Positions 1 to 8,518 of a stretch of DNA of 64,000 bases are shown here, piece by piece. The DNA is from Siculibacillus lacustris (GTDB taxonomy: Bacteria; Pseudomonadota; Alphaproteobacteria; Rhizobiales; Ancalomicrobiaceae). The translations under genes were made by a program, and so were the position numbers. The DNA lies in assembly GCF_004328075.1 (NCBI RefSeq), contig NZ_SJFN01000016.1, positions 1 to 64,000 of the forward strand, written 5' to 3'. The notes beneath the pieces were generated by a model that saw nothing but the letters and a program-made list of their open reading frames with translations, was not told the origin of the DNA and made no database searches. Position 1 is the first letter of the stretch. The number at the start of each line of letters is the position of its first letter.

Positions 1-507
1 GATCACCCGCACCGCGGGGGCGGCGGGGCGCACCTCCGGGGCCGGCGGGCCGGCGGGCGCCACGGTCGGCGCGGCGGCGACGGCGATCTTCGCGGTGGTC
101 TGCACCGCGACCGCGACCGGTTCGGCCGAGGGGGAAGGGGGCAGGGTGACGGCGACGGGCGGCGCGACGGGCGCCGAAACCGGCACGGGAGCATCGGCGG
201 CGACCGGTGGCGCCGCGATCGGCGGATCGGCCGGCGGCGGCACGCCGGCCGGTTGCGGCGCGGGGATCGACGCGGTGGTCTCGACCGGCGGCGCCGGCGG
301 GGCGGTCTCTGCGAGGGCAGCGGTATCGCGCGGGCCGAGCTCGGCGGTCGCGACGGCCACCGGATTGTCGGCGCGCGGCGGCAGCGGCGCCACCGCGGTC
401 GCCAGTTCCGGCGCCTCGCCGGGCGCGACCAGCCCCAGCGCCAGTCCGCCGACCAGCCCCACCGCCGCGACTCCCGCCCAGATTCGCAAGGTGCGTGCGC
501 CGGTCAT
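1..507 (-). CDS. Pro/Ala-rich single-pass membrane protein (3' end outside window)
   Basis: The frame is open for 169 codons from an ATG at 507 and leaves the window without a stop. The start overlaps the stop of the upstream regulator as ATGA, so the two are translationally coupled. Residues about 7-29 form one hydrophobic helix preceded by MTGARTLR, so the N-terminus is probably cytoplasmic. Everything seen after the helix is low-complexity Pro, Ala and Val, as in periplasmic linkers that lead to a folded C-terminal domain. That domain is beyond the edge, so no function can be assigned. The composition alone could mimic coding sequence, but the coupled start and the helix argue for a real gene. 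Confidence 0.6.
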   Translation of the reverse strand, partial: MTGARTLRIWAGVAAVGLVGGLALGLVAPGEAPELATAVAPLPPRADNPVAVATAELGPRDTAALAETAPPAPPVETTASIPAPQPAGVPPPADPPIAAPPVAADAPVPVSAPVAPPVAVTLPPSPSAEPVAVAVQTTAKIAVAAAPTVAPAGPPAPEVRPAAPAVRVI

Positions 508-1169
508 TGGCTCGCCCACAGGATTCGCGCCAACCAGGTGACGGCCTGTGTGGCGATCCGGGTCGTCGCTCCGGTCTCCGCCAGGGCCGTCAGTTCGATC
601 TCGCCGCCGTGGTGTCCGCGATAGACCTGGGCGGCGATCCCGCCGTCGGCGGTCCGCACCACCACCCGGTCGCCCGGTCGGATCTGCACCGTCGGCGAGA
701 CGATCAACACGTCGCCCGGCCGATAGAACGGTCGCAGCGTGTCGATCGTCACCTCCAGTGCATAGAGCGATTCCCCGCTTTCGGCGAACGCCGTCCGCTC
801 CGCACCGTTCACCGCGGCCGGTTGTCCACCGTCGTCGGCGAAACCGACCGCGCCCGCCCGGGTGATCGGGGCGAAGGCGACCGGCGAGGGGACCGCGCCG
901 ACCGCGCAGGGACGTGCGGCGGGCTCGGCGATCAGATGGACGAGGTCGACAAGCTCGGTGCCGGTGGCGTCGAGGATCTTGGCGATCGATTCGGTCGAGG
1001 GCCAGCGCGGCCGGCCGTCGCCGGTATGGCGCTTGGACTTGTTGAAGGCGGTGGCGTCGAGCCCGGCGCGGCGGGCGAGCCCCGATGCGCTCAACCCGTG
1101 ACGGGTGGCGATCGCATCGATGGCGGCCCAGAGTTTCGTATGATCCAGGCTCGGCCGTCCCCTCGTCAT
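504..1169 (-). CDS. HTH regulator with LexA/CI-like S24 domain (degenerate protease dyad)
   Basis: A 221-residue regulator. Residues about 5-60 form a helix-turn-helix of the XRE/phage-repressor kind (HGLSASGLARRAGLDATAF). The C-terminal half matches the S24 peptidase fold (RPGDVLIVSP, then a GDRVVV strand). In cleaving S24 proteins a Ser precedes M-x-P and a Lys sits on the following strand. Here the equivalent segment reads DTLRPFYRPGD with Thr at the Ser position, and AAQVYR with no Lys, so self-cleavage looks unlikely. I chose the ATG at 1169 because the HTH begins there; a longer frame reaches 1379 but its extra 70 residues look non-coding. The gene is coupled to the membrane-anchored gene downstream. 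The ligand is unknown. Confidence 0.8.
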   Translation of the reverse strand: MTRGRPSLDHTKLWAAIDAIATRHGLSASGLARRAGLDATAFNKSKRHTGDGRPRWPSTESIAKILDATGTELVDLVHLIAEPAARPCAVGAVPSPVAFAPITRAGAVGFADDGGQPAAVNGAERTAFAESGESLYALEVTIDTLRPFYRPGDVLIVSPTVQIRPGDRVVVRTADGGIAAQVYRGHHGGEIELTALAETGATTRIATQAVTWLARILWASQ

Positions 1170-1318
1170 CGTCCCCTCGCATCTCTCGTCGCTTCGCCTG
1201 CCTTCGCTCGATCTCGCAGACTCGCTCCGGCGGCGGTTCTTTCGACCCGCCGTTCCGAGCCGTCGCATCGAACACCGGCAAAAATCCGACCGGTGCGGCC
1301 GCGGGATCGACGAAAGGT

Positions 1319-1330
1319 GCACCATGGTGC
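1319..1330. promoter_or_regulatory. Perfect 12-bp palindrome in the divergent promoter region
   Basis: GCACCATGGTGC lies in the 307-nt gap (1170-1476) between the S24-like regulator and the DUF952 operon, which are transcribed divergently. It is a possible operator for the adjacent regulator, by position only. I see nothing else convincing in the gap. Confidence 0.3.
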
Positions 1331-1476
1331 TCCGATTCGGGGATGAGCGGAAACGAGATGGATCAATCTCAAGTTGCAACGTCGCCGCATCCCTTCGGCC
1401 GAGGCTTGCGGCGACGTCCCGCGGCGACTACCGTCCGCCCGCCCGGACCCGTCGTGACCAGCCGAGGAGAGCGCCC

Positions 1477-1824
1477 GTGCCCCCCATCATCTACAAGATC
1501 GTCGATCGCCCGGCCTGGGCGGCGGCGGTCGCGGCCGGCCGCTTCGACGGTGCGCCGGTCGATCTCGCCGACGGTTTCGTCCATTTCTCCACCGCCGAAC
1601 AGGTCGCCGAGACCGCGGCGCGCCACTTCGCCGGGCGCGACGATCTGCTGCTCGTCGCCGTCGACGCCGCGGCGTTGGGCCCGGCGCTGCGCTTCGAACC
1701 GTCGCGCGGCGGCGCGCTGTTTCCCCATCTCTATGCGGCCCTGGCGCTCGATGCGGTGATCCGGGTCGACGACCTGCCGCTCGGCCCCGACGGCCGCCAT
1801 CGCTTTCCGGAGCTCGCCGCGTGA
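1477..1824 (+). CDS. DUF952 domain protein
   Basis: A 115-residue protein that is almost entirely one DUF952 domain, recognisable by [10 protein letters not shown] near the start and [12 protein letters not shown] at about residues 32-43. DUF952 proteins are small and cytoplasmic, with a fold related to ADP-ribosyltransferases, and their reaction is unknown. The GTG at 1477 is preferred because GAGGAGAG lies just upstream and the domain begins immediately. Its stop overlaps the GTG of pyrD by 4 nt. A DUF952 gene immediately before pyrD is a recurring arrangement in alphaproteobacteria, but no pyrimidine role has been shown to my knowledge. Confidence 0.85.
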   Translation: MPPIIYKIVDRPAWAAAVAAGRFDGAPVDLADGFVHFSTAEQVAETAARHFAGRDDLLLVAVDAAALGPALRFEPSRGGALFPHLYAALALDAVIRVDDLPLGPDGRHRFPELAA

Positions 1825-2915
1825 TCGATCTCTACCGCCTGCTGCGGCCCCTGGTGTTCCGTCTCGATCCCGAAGTCGCCCACGGCCTGACCATTCGCGC
1901 CCTGGCGACGGTGCCCTTCCCGCGCTTCGGGGGTCCCGCCGATCCGCGGCTGGCGGTCGAGGCCTTCGGCCTGCATTTCCCCGATCCGGTCGGCATCGCC
2001 GCCGGCTTCGACAAGAATGCCGAGGCGCCGGACGCCCTGCTGCGTCTGGGCTGCGGCCATGTCGAGATCGGCACCGTGACGCCGCGCCCCCAGCCGGGCA
2101 ACCCCAGGCCCCGCCTGTTTCGCCTGCCCGCCGACGAGGCGGTGGTCAATCGCTTCGGCTTCAACAACCAGGGCCATGCCGCGGTCGCCGCCCGCCTGGC
2201 GAAGCGGCGCGGCCGTCCCGGCCTGATCGGCGTCAACATCGGCGCCAACAAGGACTCGGTCGACCGCGTCGCCGACTACGTCGCCGGCATCGAGGCCTTC
2301 GCCGATCTCGCCGCCTTCTTCACCGTCAACGTCTCCTCGCCCAACACGCCGGGCCTGCGCGATCTCCAGGGCCGCGCGGCGCTCGCCGAACTGCTCGGCC
2401 GGACGCTCGCCGCCCGCGATGCGGTGGCGACGCGCGTCGGGCGCCGCGTGCCGGTGCTGCTCAAGATCGCCCCGGATCTCGACGACGCCGGCCTCGCCGA
2501 TGTCGCGGCCGAAGTCCTCGCCGCCGGCGTCGACGGTCTGGTGGTCTCCAACACCACCCTCGACCGCGGCGGCCTGACCGATCCGGTCGGCGCGCGCGAA
2601 TCGGGTGGCTTGTCCGGACGGCCGCTGTTCCATCGCGCGACCGTGATGCTCGCCCGCCTGCGCCGGCTGGTCGGCCCGACCCTGCCGATCGTCGGGGTCG
2701 GCGGCATCGATTCGGTCGATACCGCCTGGGAGAAGATCGCCGCCGGCGCCAACCTGATCCAGGTCTATTCGGGGCTGGTCTACGCCGGACCGTTCCTGCC
2801 GGCGCGGATCCGCAAGGGTCTCGCCGCCCGGCTGACCCGCGAGGGTCTCGGCTCGATCGGCGAGCTGGTCGGCACCCGCACCGACGTCTGGGCGGAGCGC
2901 GACCCGCGCGGCTGA
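1821..2915 (+). CDS. pyrD: Dihydroorotate dehydrogenase, class 2 (quinone)
   Basis: A 364-residue FMN enzyme that oxidises dihydroorotate to orotate in de novo pyrimidine synthesis and passes electrons to the membrane quinone pool. The amphipathic N-terminal segment ([20 protein letters not shown]) is the membrane-associating helix of class 2 enzymes. [15 protein letters not shown] carries the catalytic Ser region. KIAPDL, VSNTT and GVGGI are the FMN and phosphate-binding strands of the TIM barrel. The length is typical of class 2. Translation starts at GTG overlapping the DUF952 stop, so expression is coupled to it. Confidence 0.97.
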   Translation: MIDLYRLLRPLVFRLDPEVAHGLTIRALATVPFPRFGGPADPRLAVEAFGLHFPDPVGIAAGFDKNAEAPDALLRLGCGHVEIGTVTPRPQPGNPRPRLFRLPADEAVVNRFGFNNQGHAAVAARLAKRRGRPGLIGVNIGANKDSVDRVADYVAGIEAFADLAAFFTVNVSSPNTPGLRDLQGRAALAELLGRTLAARDAVATRVGRRVPVLLKIAPDLDDAGLADVAAEVLAAGVDGLVVSNTTLDRGGLTDPVGARESGGLSGRPLFHRATVMLARLRRLVGPTLPIVGVGGIDSVDTAWEKIAAGANLIQVYSGLVYAGPFLPARIRKGLAARLTREGLGSIGELVGTRTDVWAERDPRG

Positions 2916-2947
2916 GCGGCGGGCGGGAGGCGAGGGGGCCGGAGATC

Positions 2948-3877
2948 ATGCTGCTCTATCTGCCGATCGCCGAATGGCCGGTCGAGATGTTCGCGATCTT
3001 CGGCCTCGGCGCGGCGGTCGGCTTCGTCTCGGGGATGTTCGGGGTCGGCGGCGGCTTCCTGCTGACCCCGCTGCTGGTCTTCGCCGGGATCTCGCCGGCG
3101 GTTGCGGTCGCCACCGTCTCGGCCCAGGTGGTCGCCTCCTCGACCTCCGGGGCGCTGGCCTATTGGCGGCGCGGCGCCATCGACTGGAAACTCGCGACCT
3201 ACCTGCTCACCGCCGGCATGGCCGGGTCGGGCGTCGGCGTCTGGGTCTTCGCGGCGCTGCGCCGGTTCGGCCAGCTCGATCTGGTGATCGCCCTCTGCTA
3301 CGTCGTGTTCCTCGGCTCGGTCGGCGCCTTCATGGTCGGGGAATCGCTGCGCGCCCTGTGGTCGGCCCATCGCGGCGAGGTCGTGCCGCCCCGTCGGCCG
3401 AGCCCGACCGGTTGGCTGCGCACGCTCCCCCTGCAGGTCGCCTTCCCGCGCTCGCGGCTGGAGATCTCGGCCGTGCCGGTGATCGCGCTGGGCCTGGGGA
3501 TCGGCTTTCTCGGCACGTTGCTCGGCATCGGCGGCGGCTTCCTGATCGTCCCGGCGCTGATCTACCTGCTGCGCGTGCCGTCCAATCTGGTGGTCGGCAC
3601 CTCGCTGGTGCAGATGGTCGCGACCATGGCCTTCGCCACCTTTCTCCAGGCCGCCGCCAACCAGACCGTCGATCTGGTGCTCGGGCTGTTGCTGATGGTC
3701 GGCGGGGTGATCGGCGCCCAATTCGGCGCCGAGGTCGGCCGGCGCCTGCGCGGCGAACATCTCCGGGCGCTGCTCGGCCTGTTGATCCTGGCGGTCGGCG
3801 CCCGCTTCGCGGTCGAGCTGGTGGTGCCGCCGGCCGAGGTCTACACCATCTCCCGCGTCGTCGGGGGTGCCCCGTGA
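2948..3877 (+). CDS. TauE/SafE family membrane transporter
   Basis: A 309-residue polytopic protein with two homologous halves, each containing the family's glycine-rich loop (GFVSGMFGVGGGFLLTP near residue 25 and GTLLGIGGGFLIVP near residue 190). About eight hydrophobic helices are visible. The TauE/SafE family exports sulfonates, sulfite or related organic anions, but the substrate here cannot be read from sequence. GGAG lies just before the ATG. The stop overlaps the GTG of the next gene, a TIGR02186 membrane protein that repeatedly accompanies TauE in alphaproteobacteria, which suggests the two act together. Confidence 0.9.
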   Translation: MLLYLPIAEWPVEMFAIFGLGAAVGFVSGMFGVGGGFLLTPLLVFAGISPAVAVATVSAQVVASSTSGALAYWRRGAIDWKLATYLLTAGMAGSGVGVWVFAALRRFGQLDLVIALCYVVFLGSVGAFMVGESLRALWSAHRGEVVPPRRPSPTGWLRTLPLQVAFPRSRLEISAVPVIALGLGIGFLGTLLGIGGGFLIVPALIYLLRVPSNLVVGTSLVQMVATMAFATFLQAAANQTVDLVLGLLLMVGGVIGAQFGAEVGRRLRGEHLRALLGLLILAVGARFAVELVVPPAEVYTISRVVGGAP

Positions 3878-4644
3878 GCCGCACCCGCGCTGCCCGCGCC
3901 CTGGCCTTCGCCCTCGCCACTGCTGCGCCGGTGCCGGTCGCCGCCGAGACCCTGGTGGCGGCGCTGTCGCGCGACCGGGTGTCGATCGAATCGAACTTCA
4001 CCGGCACCGAGGTCACGGTGTTCGGCACCATCGAGGCCGATCCGAACGACCCTCCGCGCCCGCGCGGCTGGGATGTGGTGGTCAGCCTCACCGGGCCGCG
4101 CCGCGCCGTGGTGGTGCGCCGCAAGGAGCCGGTCGCCGGCCTGTGGATCAACCGCGAGTCCCTGGTGATCGCCGACGTGCCGCTGTTCGCGGCGGTCGCC
4201 TCGACCCTGCCGCTCGACCGGGTCACCGATGCCGCCACCGCCGCCCGGCTCGGGCTCGGCCGGGCCGGCTTCGCCGGCACCGTCACCGAAGCCGCCGACG
4301 CCCGCACCGCCGCCTTCCGCCTCGCCCTGCACCGGCTGCAGTCGAGCAACGGCCGCTGGGCCGAGCAGCCGACCGGCGTCACCTTTCTCGGCCGCCGGCT
4401 GTTCAGCGCGACCCTGCCGATTCCCGCCGACGTGCCGATCGGCCCCTATCGGGCGCGCGTCACCCTCTTCGCCGACGGCCGGCCGCTCGCCGACCAGACC
4501 CTCGATCTGATCGTCGCCAAGTCGGGCTTCGAACAGGGGGTCGCCGACCTCGCGACCCATCGGCCGATCCTCTACGGGCTGCTCGCCGTGGCGATGGCGC
4601 TGGTCACCGGCTGGCTCGGCGGCGTGCTGTTTCGTCGCGATTGA
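3874..4644 (+). CDS. TIGR02186 family membrane-anchored protein
   Basis: A 256-residue protein with an N-terminal signal peptide (cleavage probably after PVAAA), an extracytoplasmic region with ESNFTGTEVTVFG near residue 40 and KEPVAGLWINRES near residue 85, and one C-terminal helix (LLAVAMALVTGWLGGVLF) ending in Arg-Arg-Asp. The features match TIGR02186, conserved alphaproteobacterial proteins of unknown function. The GTG start overlaps the transporter stop (GTGA), so it is translationally coupled and may be an accessory subunit. Its 3' end overlaps the convergent pdeM gene by 41 nt. Confidence 0.85.
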   Translation: MSRTRAARALAFALATAAPVPVAAETLVAALSRDRVSIESNFTGTEVTVFGTIEADPNDPPRPRGWDVVVSLTGPRRAVVVRRKEPVAGLWINRESLVIADVPLFAAVASTLPLDRVTDAATAARLGLGRAGFAGTVTEAADARTAAFRLALHRLQSSNGRWAEQPTGVTFLGRRLFSATLPIPADVPIGPYRARVTLFADGRPLADQTLDLIVAKSGFEQGVADLATHRPILYGLLAVAMALVTGWLGGVLFRRD

Positions 4645-5377
4645 CCCCGAGCCCGGCCACTTCGCCGGAGGGGAAGCGGTGGACGCAGCCCTCGCCGAGG
4701 AGATGCACCACCACGGCGTCGAGCGCGAACAGGCCGGCGAAGGCCCGCGAGGCGATGTCGAGCCCGCCGGCATAGGCGCCATAGGCCGGCAGGATCGCCC
4801 GGCGCCCGTCGCCGACGAAACAATGCCGCCGCACCGTCCCCGCCGCCACCCGCACCCGTGCCGCCGGATGGAGGTGGCCGGCGATCTCGCCTTCGCCGGC
4901 GCGACCCCGCGCCGGTTCGTGGCGGAAGGTCAGCGGCCCGAGCGTCAGTGTGTCGACCCAACGACCGCCGACCTCGCCGATCAGCTCCGCGTCGTGGTTG
5001 CCGGCGACCCACACCCAGTCGCGCCCGGCCTGGAGCGCGGCGAGTTGCGCGCGCGCCTCGTCGCCCATGCGCTCCGGGCCGAAACCGTCGTGGAAGGCGT
5101 CGCCGAGCGAAATCACCCGGGCCGGGGTAGTGCGCGCGACGTCGGCGGCGAGGCGGGCGAGGGTGGCGAGGGTGTCATGCGGCGGCAACAGCGCGCCGCG
5201 CCGGGCGAAGGCCGAGCCCTTTTCGAAATGCAGATCGGCGACGATCAACGTCGCTTCGCGCGCCCACCACGCAGCACCCGAAGGCAGCGCCGTCAGTTGC
5301 GCCCCGCAGACCTCGAACGTGTCGGAGGCCGCGCGGTCGTCGATCGTGGCGAGACCCGAGGGTGCGAGGCCGGTCAT
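4604..5377 (-). CDS. pdeM: DNA ligase-associated metallophosphoesterase
   Basis: A 257-residue calcineurin-like phosphoesterase. The two-metal motifs appear in order: DLHFEKG near residue 45, GDAFHD near residue 90, GNHD near residue 120 and GHLHP near residue 165. The family is defined by its clustering with an ATP-dependent DNA ligase, an exonuclease and a DEXH helicase in a proposed DNA-repair module. The ATG overlaps the helicase stop (ATGA). The ligase and exonuclease are not adjacent here. The last 41 nt overlap the convergent TIGR02186 gene, so the two transcripts would be antisense to each other at their ends. Confidence 0.92.
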   Translation of the reverse strand: MTGLAPSGLATIDDRAASDTFEVCGAQLTALPSGAAWWAREATLIVADLHFEKGSAFARRGALLPPHDTLATLARLAADVARTTPARVISLGDAFHDGFGPERMGDEARAQLAALQAGRDWVWVAGNHDAELIGEVGGRWVDTLTLGPLTFRHEPARGRAGEGEIAGHLHPAARVRVAAGTVRRHCFVGDGRRAILPAYGAYAGGLDIASRAFAGLFALDAVVVHLLGEGCVHRFPSGEVAGLGVNRDETARRRASR

Positions 5378-7893
5378 CGCCGCGTCGCCTCGGCGATCAG
5401 GGTTTCGGCGGCTTCGCGCAACAGAATCTCCTCGGTTCCCCCGGCCACCGATTCGCGGCCGATCTCCAGCATCACCGGCACCGCCAGCGGCGAGATCCGG
5501 TCGAGCCGCGCGTGCACGATGTGACGGCGCACCCGCGCCAGCATCTCGGCCAGCCGCCGGATGTCGAGCAGGCCGGTCGCGGCGTCGGAGCGAGTCGCTT
5601 CGAGCAGGATGTGGTCGGGCTGGTGCGAACGCAACACGTCGTAGACCAGATCGGTCGCCACGGTCATCTGCCGGCCGTTCTTCTCCTGGCCCGGATGGCG
5701 GCGCTCGACCAGGCCGGCGATGATCGCGCAGTTGCGGAAGGTGCGCTTCAACAGCGCGCTCTCGGCCAGCCACGCCTCGAGGTCGTCGCCGAGCATGTCC
5801 TCGTCGAACAGATCGTCGAGCGCCGGTCGCCGCGCTGCGAAGGCCGCGCCGAGATCGCTCGCCGCGAAGATCCCGAGGCAATAGTCGTTGCACACGAAGC
5901 CGAGCGGCCTGAGCCCCGCCCGTTCCATCCGCCGGGTCAGCAACATGCCGAGCGTCTGATGGGCGAGCCGGCCCTCGAAGGCATAGACGATCATGTGGAA
6001 CCGCTCGCCGCGCGGGAAGGTCTCGATCATCAACTCGTCGGGACGCGGCAGCCGCGAATGCAGCCGCTGCAGCTCCAGCCATTCGCGGACCTGTCCGGGC
6101 AGGCTCGCCCACCGCCCCGGATCGGCGATCATCGCCCGGACCCGCGCCGCCAGATGGGTCGACAGCGGGAACTTGCCGCCCATGTAGGACGGGATGCGCG
6201 GATCCTTGCCCTTGGCCGGGGTGACGATCGCCTCCTGCTCGCGGATCGCCAGGAAGCGCAGCACTTCGCCGCCGAACAGGAAGGTGTCGCCGGCGGTCAG
6301 GGTCTCGAAGAAATACTCCTCCATCTCGCCGAGCACGCGCCCGCCCCAGGCCGGGATCCGGGCGCCGGGGTTCTTGACCAGCCGCACCTTGAGCATCGGC
6401 ATCTCGACGATGGTGCCGACGTTGAGCCGCCAGACCTGCGCGATCTTGGGGTTCGACACCCGCCACAGCCCGTCGGCGGTGCGGCGGATCTTGGCCCAGC
6501 GCTCGTAGGCCGACAGCGCGTAGCCGCCGGTCGCCACGAAGTCGACCACCCGGTCGAACCGCGCCCGCTTCAGATCGCGGTAGGGCAGCGCCGAGGTCAC
6601 TTCCGTATAGAGCGCATCGGCATCGAAGGGCGCCGCCACCGCCGTGCCGAGCACGTGCTGGGCGAGCACGTCGAGCGCCCCGGAGCGCAGGGGCGGCGTG
6701 TCCTGGGCGCCTTCGGCATTGGCCTCGATCGCCGCGCGGCATTCGAGCACCTCGAAACGATTGGCCGGCACCAGGAGCGCCCGGCTCGGCTCGTCGAGGC
6801 GGTGGTTGGCGCGGCCGATGCGCTGGGCGAGCCGGCTCGCGCCCTTCGGCGCACCGACGTGGATCACCAGATCGACGTCGCCCCAGTCGATGCCGAGGTC
6901 CAGCGTCGAGGTGGCGACCACCGCGTCGAGCCCGCCCGGGCCGCCGCCCGCCGCCATCGCCGCCTCGACCCGCCGGCGCTGGGCGACGTCGAGCGACCCG
7001 TGATGCAGCGCGATGCGGAGGCCGGCGTCGTTGGCCGCCCACAGTTCCTGGAACACCAATTCGGCTTGCGCGCGGGTGTTGACGAAGACGATCGCCGTCT
7101 TGGCCTCGGCCACCGCCGCCAGCACCTCCGGCAGGGCATGGACGGCGAGATGGCCGGCCCACGGGATCCGCTCGGCCGAAGCGAGGATCGAGATCTCCGG
7201 CGGCGCGCCGGCCGCGGCGATCACCAGCTCGGCCTCGACGCGCGGCCCGTCGGGGCGCTGCGGCATCAGCCAGGCGGCGAGCTCGGCGGGATCGGCGACC
7301 GTCGCCGACAGGCCGACGGCGCGCAAGCCCGGCGCCAGTCGCCGCAGACCCGCCAGATCGAGGGCCAGCAGATCGCCGCGCTTGGAGGTAACCAGAGCAT
7401 GGAGCTCGTCGAAGATCACCGTGGTCAGGCCGCCGAACAGGGCCGGCGCCTCGCGGCTCGCCAAGAGCAGCGCCACCTGCTCCGGCGTGGTCATCAGGAT
7501 GTCGGGGGGATCGTATTTCTGGCGCTGGCGCTTGTGGGCGGGGGTGTCGCCGGTGCGCGTCTCGAGGCGGATCGGCAGGCCCATCGCGGCGATCGGCCGC
7601 TCGACGTTGCGGGCGACGTCGACGGCCAGCGCCTTGAGCGGCGAGACGTAGAGCGTGTGGATGCCGCGCCGCTCCTTCGGTCGCGCCGGTGGCCGTCCGG
7701 CCAGCGCGATCAGGCTGGGCAGGAAGCCGGCCAGCGTCTTGCCGGCCCCGGTCGGCGCCACCAGGAGCACCGAGCGCCCGGCTTCGGCCTCGGCCAGCAG
7801 CCGCGCCTGATGGGCGCGCAGGCTCCAGCCGTTCGCCGCGAACCAGGCGGCGAAGGGCGCGGGCAGCGGCGAGGGCGCATCGAGATCGGTCAC
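5374..7893 (-). CDS. Ligase-associated DEXH box helicase (Lhr-like)
   Basis: An 839-residue superfamily 2 helicase. Residues about 20-240 hold motif Q and Walker A (APTGAGKTLAGFLPS), motif Ia (YVSPLKAL), DELHAL as motif II and VGLSATV as motif III. The second RecA domain has IVFVNTRAQAE, STLDLGIDWGD and QRIGRANHR (motif VI). A long C-terminal Lhr-type region follows. Length and motifs match the ligase-associated DNA-damage-response helicase family. It is the first gene of a two-gene unit with pdeM; the ATG at 7893 is the only sensible start before motif Q. The gene upstream is a small secreted protein, so the usual four-gene repair cluster is incomplete. Confidence 0.93.
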   Translation of the reverse strand: MTDLDAPSPLPAPFAAWFAANGWSLRAHQARLLAEAEAGRSVLLVAPTGAGKTLAGFLPSLIALAGRPPARPKERRGIHTLYVSPLKALAVDVARNVERPIAAMGLPIRLETRTGDTPAHKRQRQKYDPPDILMTTPEQVALLLASREAPALFGGLTTVIFDELHALVTSKRGDLLALDLAGLRRLAPGLRAVGLSATVADPAELAAWLMPQRPDGPRVEAELVIAAAGAPPEISILASAERIPWAGHLAVHALPEVLAAVAEAKTAIVFVNTRAQAELVFQELWAANDAGLRIALHHGSLDVAQRRRVEAAMAAGGGPGGLDAVVATSTLDLGIDWGDVDLVIHVGAPKGASRLAQRIGRANHRLDEPSRALLVPANRFEVLECRAAIEANAEGAQDTPPLRSGALDVLAQHVLGTAVAAPFDADALYTEVTSALPYRDLKRARFDRVVDFVATGGYALSAYERWAKIRRTADGLWRVSNPKIAQVWRLNVGTIVEMPMLKVRLVKNPGARIPAWGGRVLGEMEEYFFETLTAGDTFLFGGEVLRFLAIREQEAIVTPAKGKDPRIPSYMGGKFPLSTHLAARVRAMIADPGRWASLPGQVREWLELQRLHSRLPRPDELMIETFPRGERFHMIVYAFEGRLAHQTLGMLLTRRMERAGLRPLGFVCNDYCLGIFAASDLGAAFAARRPALDDLFDEDMLGDDLEAWLAESALLKRTFRNCAIIAGLVERRHPGQEKNGRQMTVATDLVYDVLRSHQPDHILLEATRSDAATGLLDIRRLAEMLARVRRHIVHARLDRISPLAVPVMLEIGRESVAGGTEEILLREAAETLIAEATRR

Positions 7894-7942
7894 GCCCCTG
7901 AGGTACCCGTCGCCGCCGTCGCCGTCGAGGGGCGACGACGAA

Positions 7943-7973
7943 CGCCCGGGCGACGCGGAGCGTCACCCGGGCG
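7943..7973 (-). terminator. GC-rich hairpin downstream of the 8045 gene
   Basis: An 8-bp arm, CGCCCGGG with CCCGGGCG, continues after one mismatch into a 4-bp GACG/CGTC stem around a 5-nt loop. It lies between the stop of the 8045-8419 gene and the start of the helicase, both on the minus strand. No clear U-tract is present. Confidence 0.5.
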
Positions 7974-8044
7974 GGCGAGGATGCGGAGATCGTCAGGTGG
8001 TCGCGTCGACGGTGGCGCGGGCCGCCGTCGACGCGCCGCGCCGA

Positions 8045-8419
8045 TCAGTTGCAGTCCTTGTACTCGTAGGGCTTGCCGTACATGTCGTACTTGATGAAGG
8101 TCTGGCAATAGGGCGCATGGGCGCGCCGCCGGACCACCACCACGTCCTCGTCGTCGTAGACGCGGACCGGACGGCGGCGCACCACCACCCGCTCTTCGTC
8201 GTCGTAGACGTAGGACGGCTGCGACGCCTGGGCGGCGAGACCGCCGAGGATCAGGCCGCCGACCAGACCGGCCGCCACGGCGCCACCGACGTTGCCGCCG
8301 CCGCCGCGATGATAGCCGCCGTGATAGCCGCGATGGCGCCACGGGTCATAGGCCTGGGCCGGGGCCAGGGTGGTCGCCAGCGTTGCCGCGGCGATCAGGC
8401 AGGTGAGGATCTTGTTCAT
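8045..8419 (-). CDS. Small secreted Gly/Arg-rich protein
   Basis: A 124-residue protein with a clear Sec signal peptide (MNKILTCLIAAATLATTL, cleavage after AQA). The mature part has a His/Tyr/Gly-rich segment, a glycine-zipper-like hydrophobic stretch (GGAVAAGLVGGLILGGLAA) and two copies of a YDDE-x(1-2)-VVVRRR block at about residues 72-100. Two Cys in the last third (PYCQTF and KDCN) could form a disulfide in the periplasm. Such proteins are common in Hyphomicrobiales and are described only as hypothetical. It is probably monocistronic, with a hairpin downstream. Confidence 0.75.
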   Translation of the reverse strand: MNKILTCLIAAATLATTLAPAQAYDPWRHRGYHGGYHRGGGGNVGGAVAAGLVGGLILGGLAAQASQPSYVYDDEERVVVRRRPVRVYDDEDVVVVRRRAHAPYCQTFIKYDMYGKPYEYKDCN

Positions 8420-8518
8420 CTCGGTACTCCTGTCGAGAGCGAGACGACCGGCGGCCGCTCGCGAGATCTTGGCATCGATTCTACGCTTCCGCGGGCGAAG
8501 CGGAAGCCGGCAACATGG

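Noticed and set aside
5362-8094. Long open plus-strand frame opposite the helicase
   Set aside because: No domain; antisense shadow of a gene with full helicase motifs.
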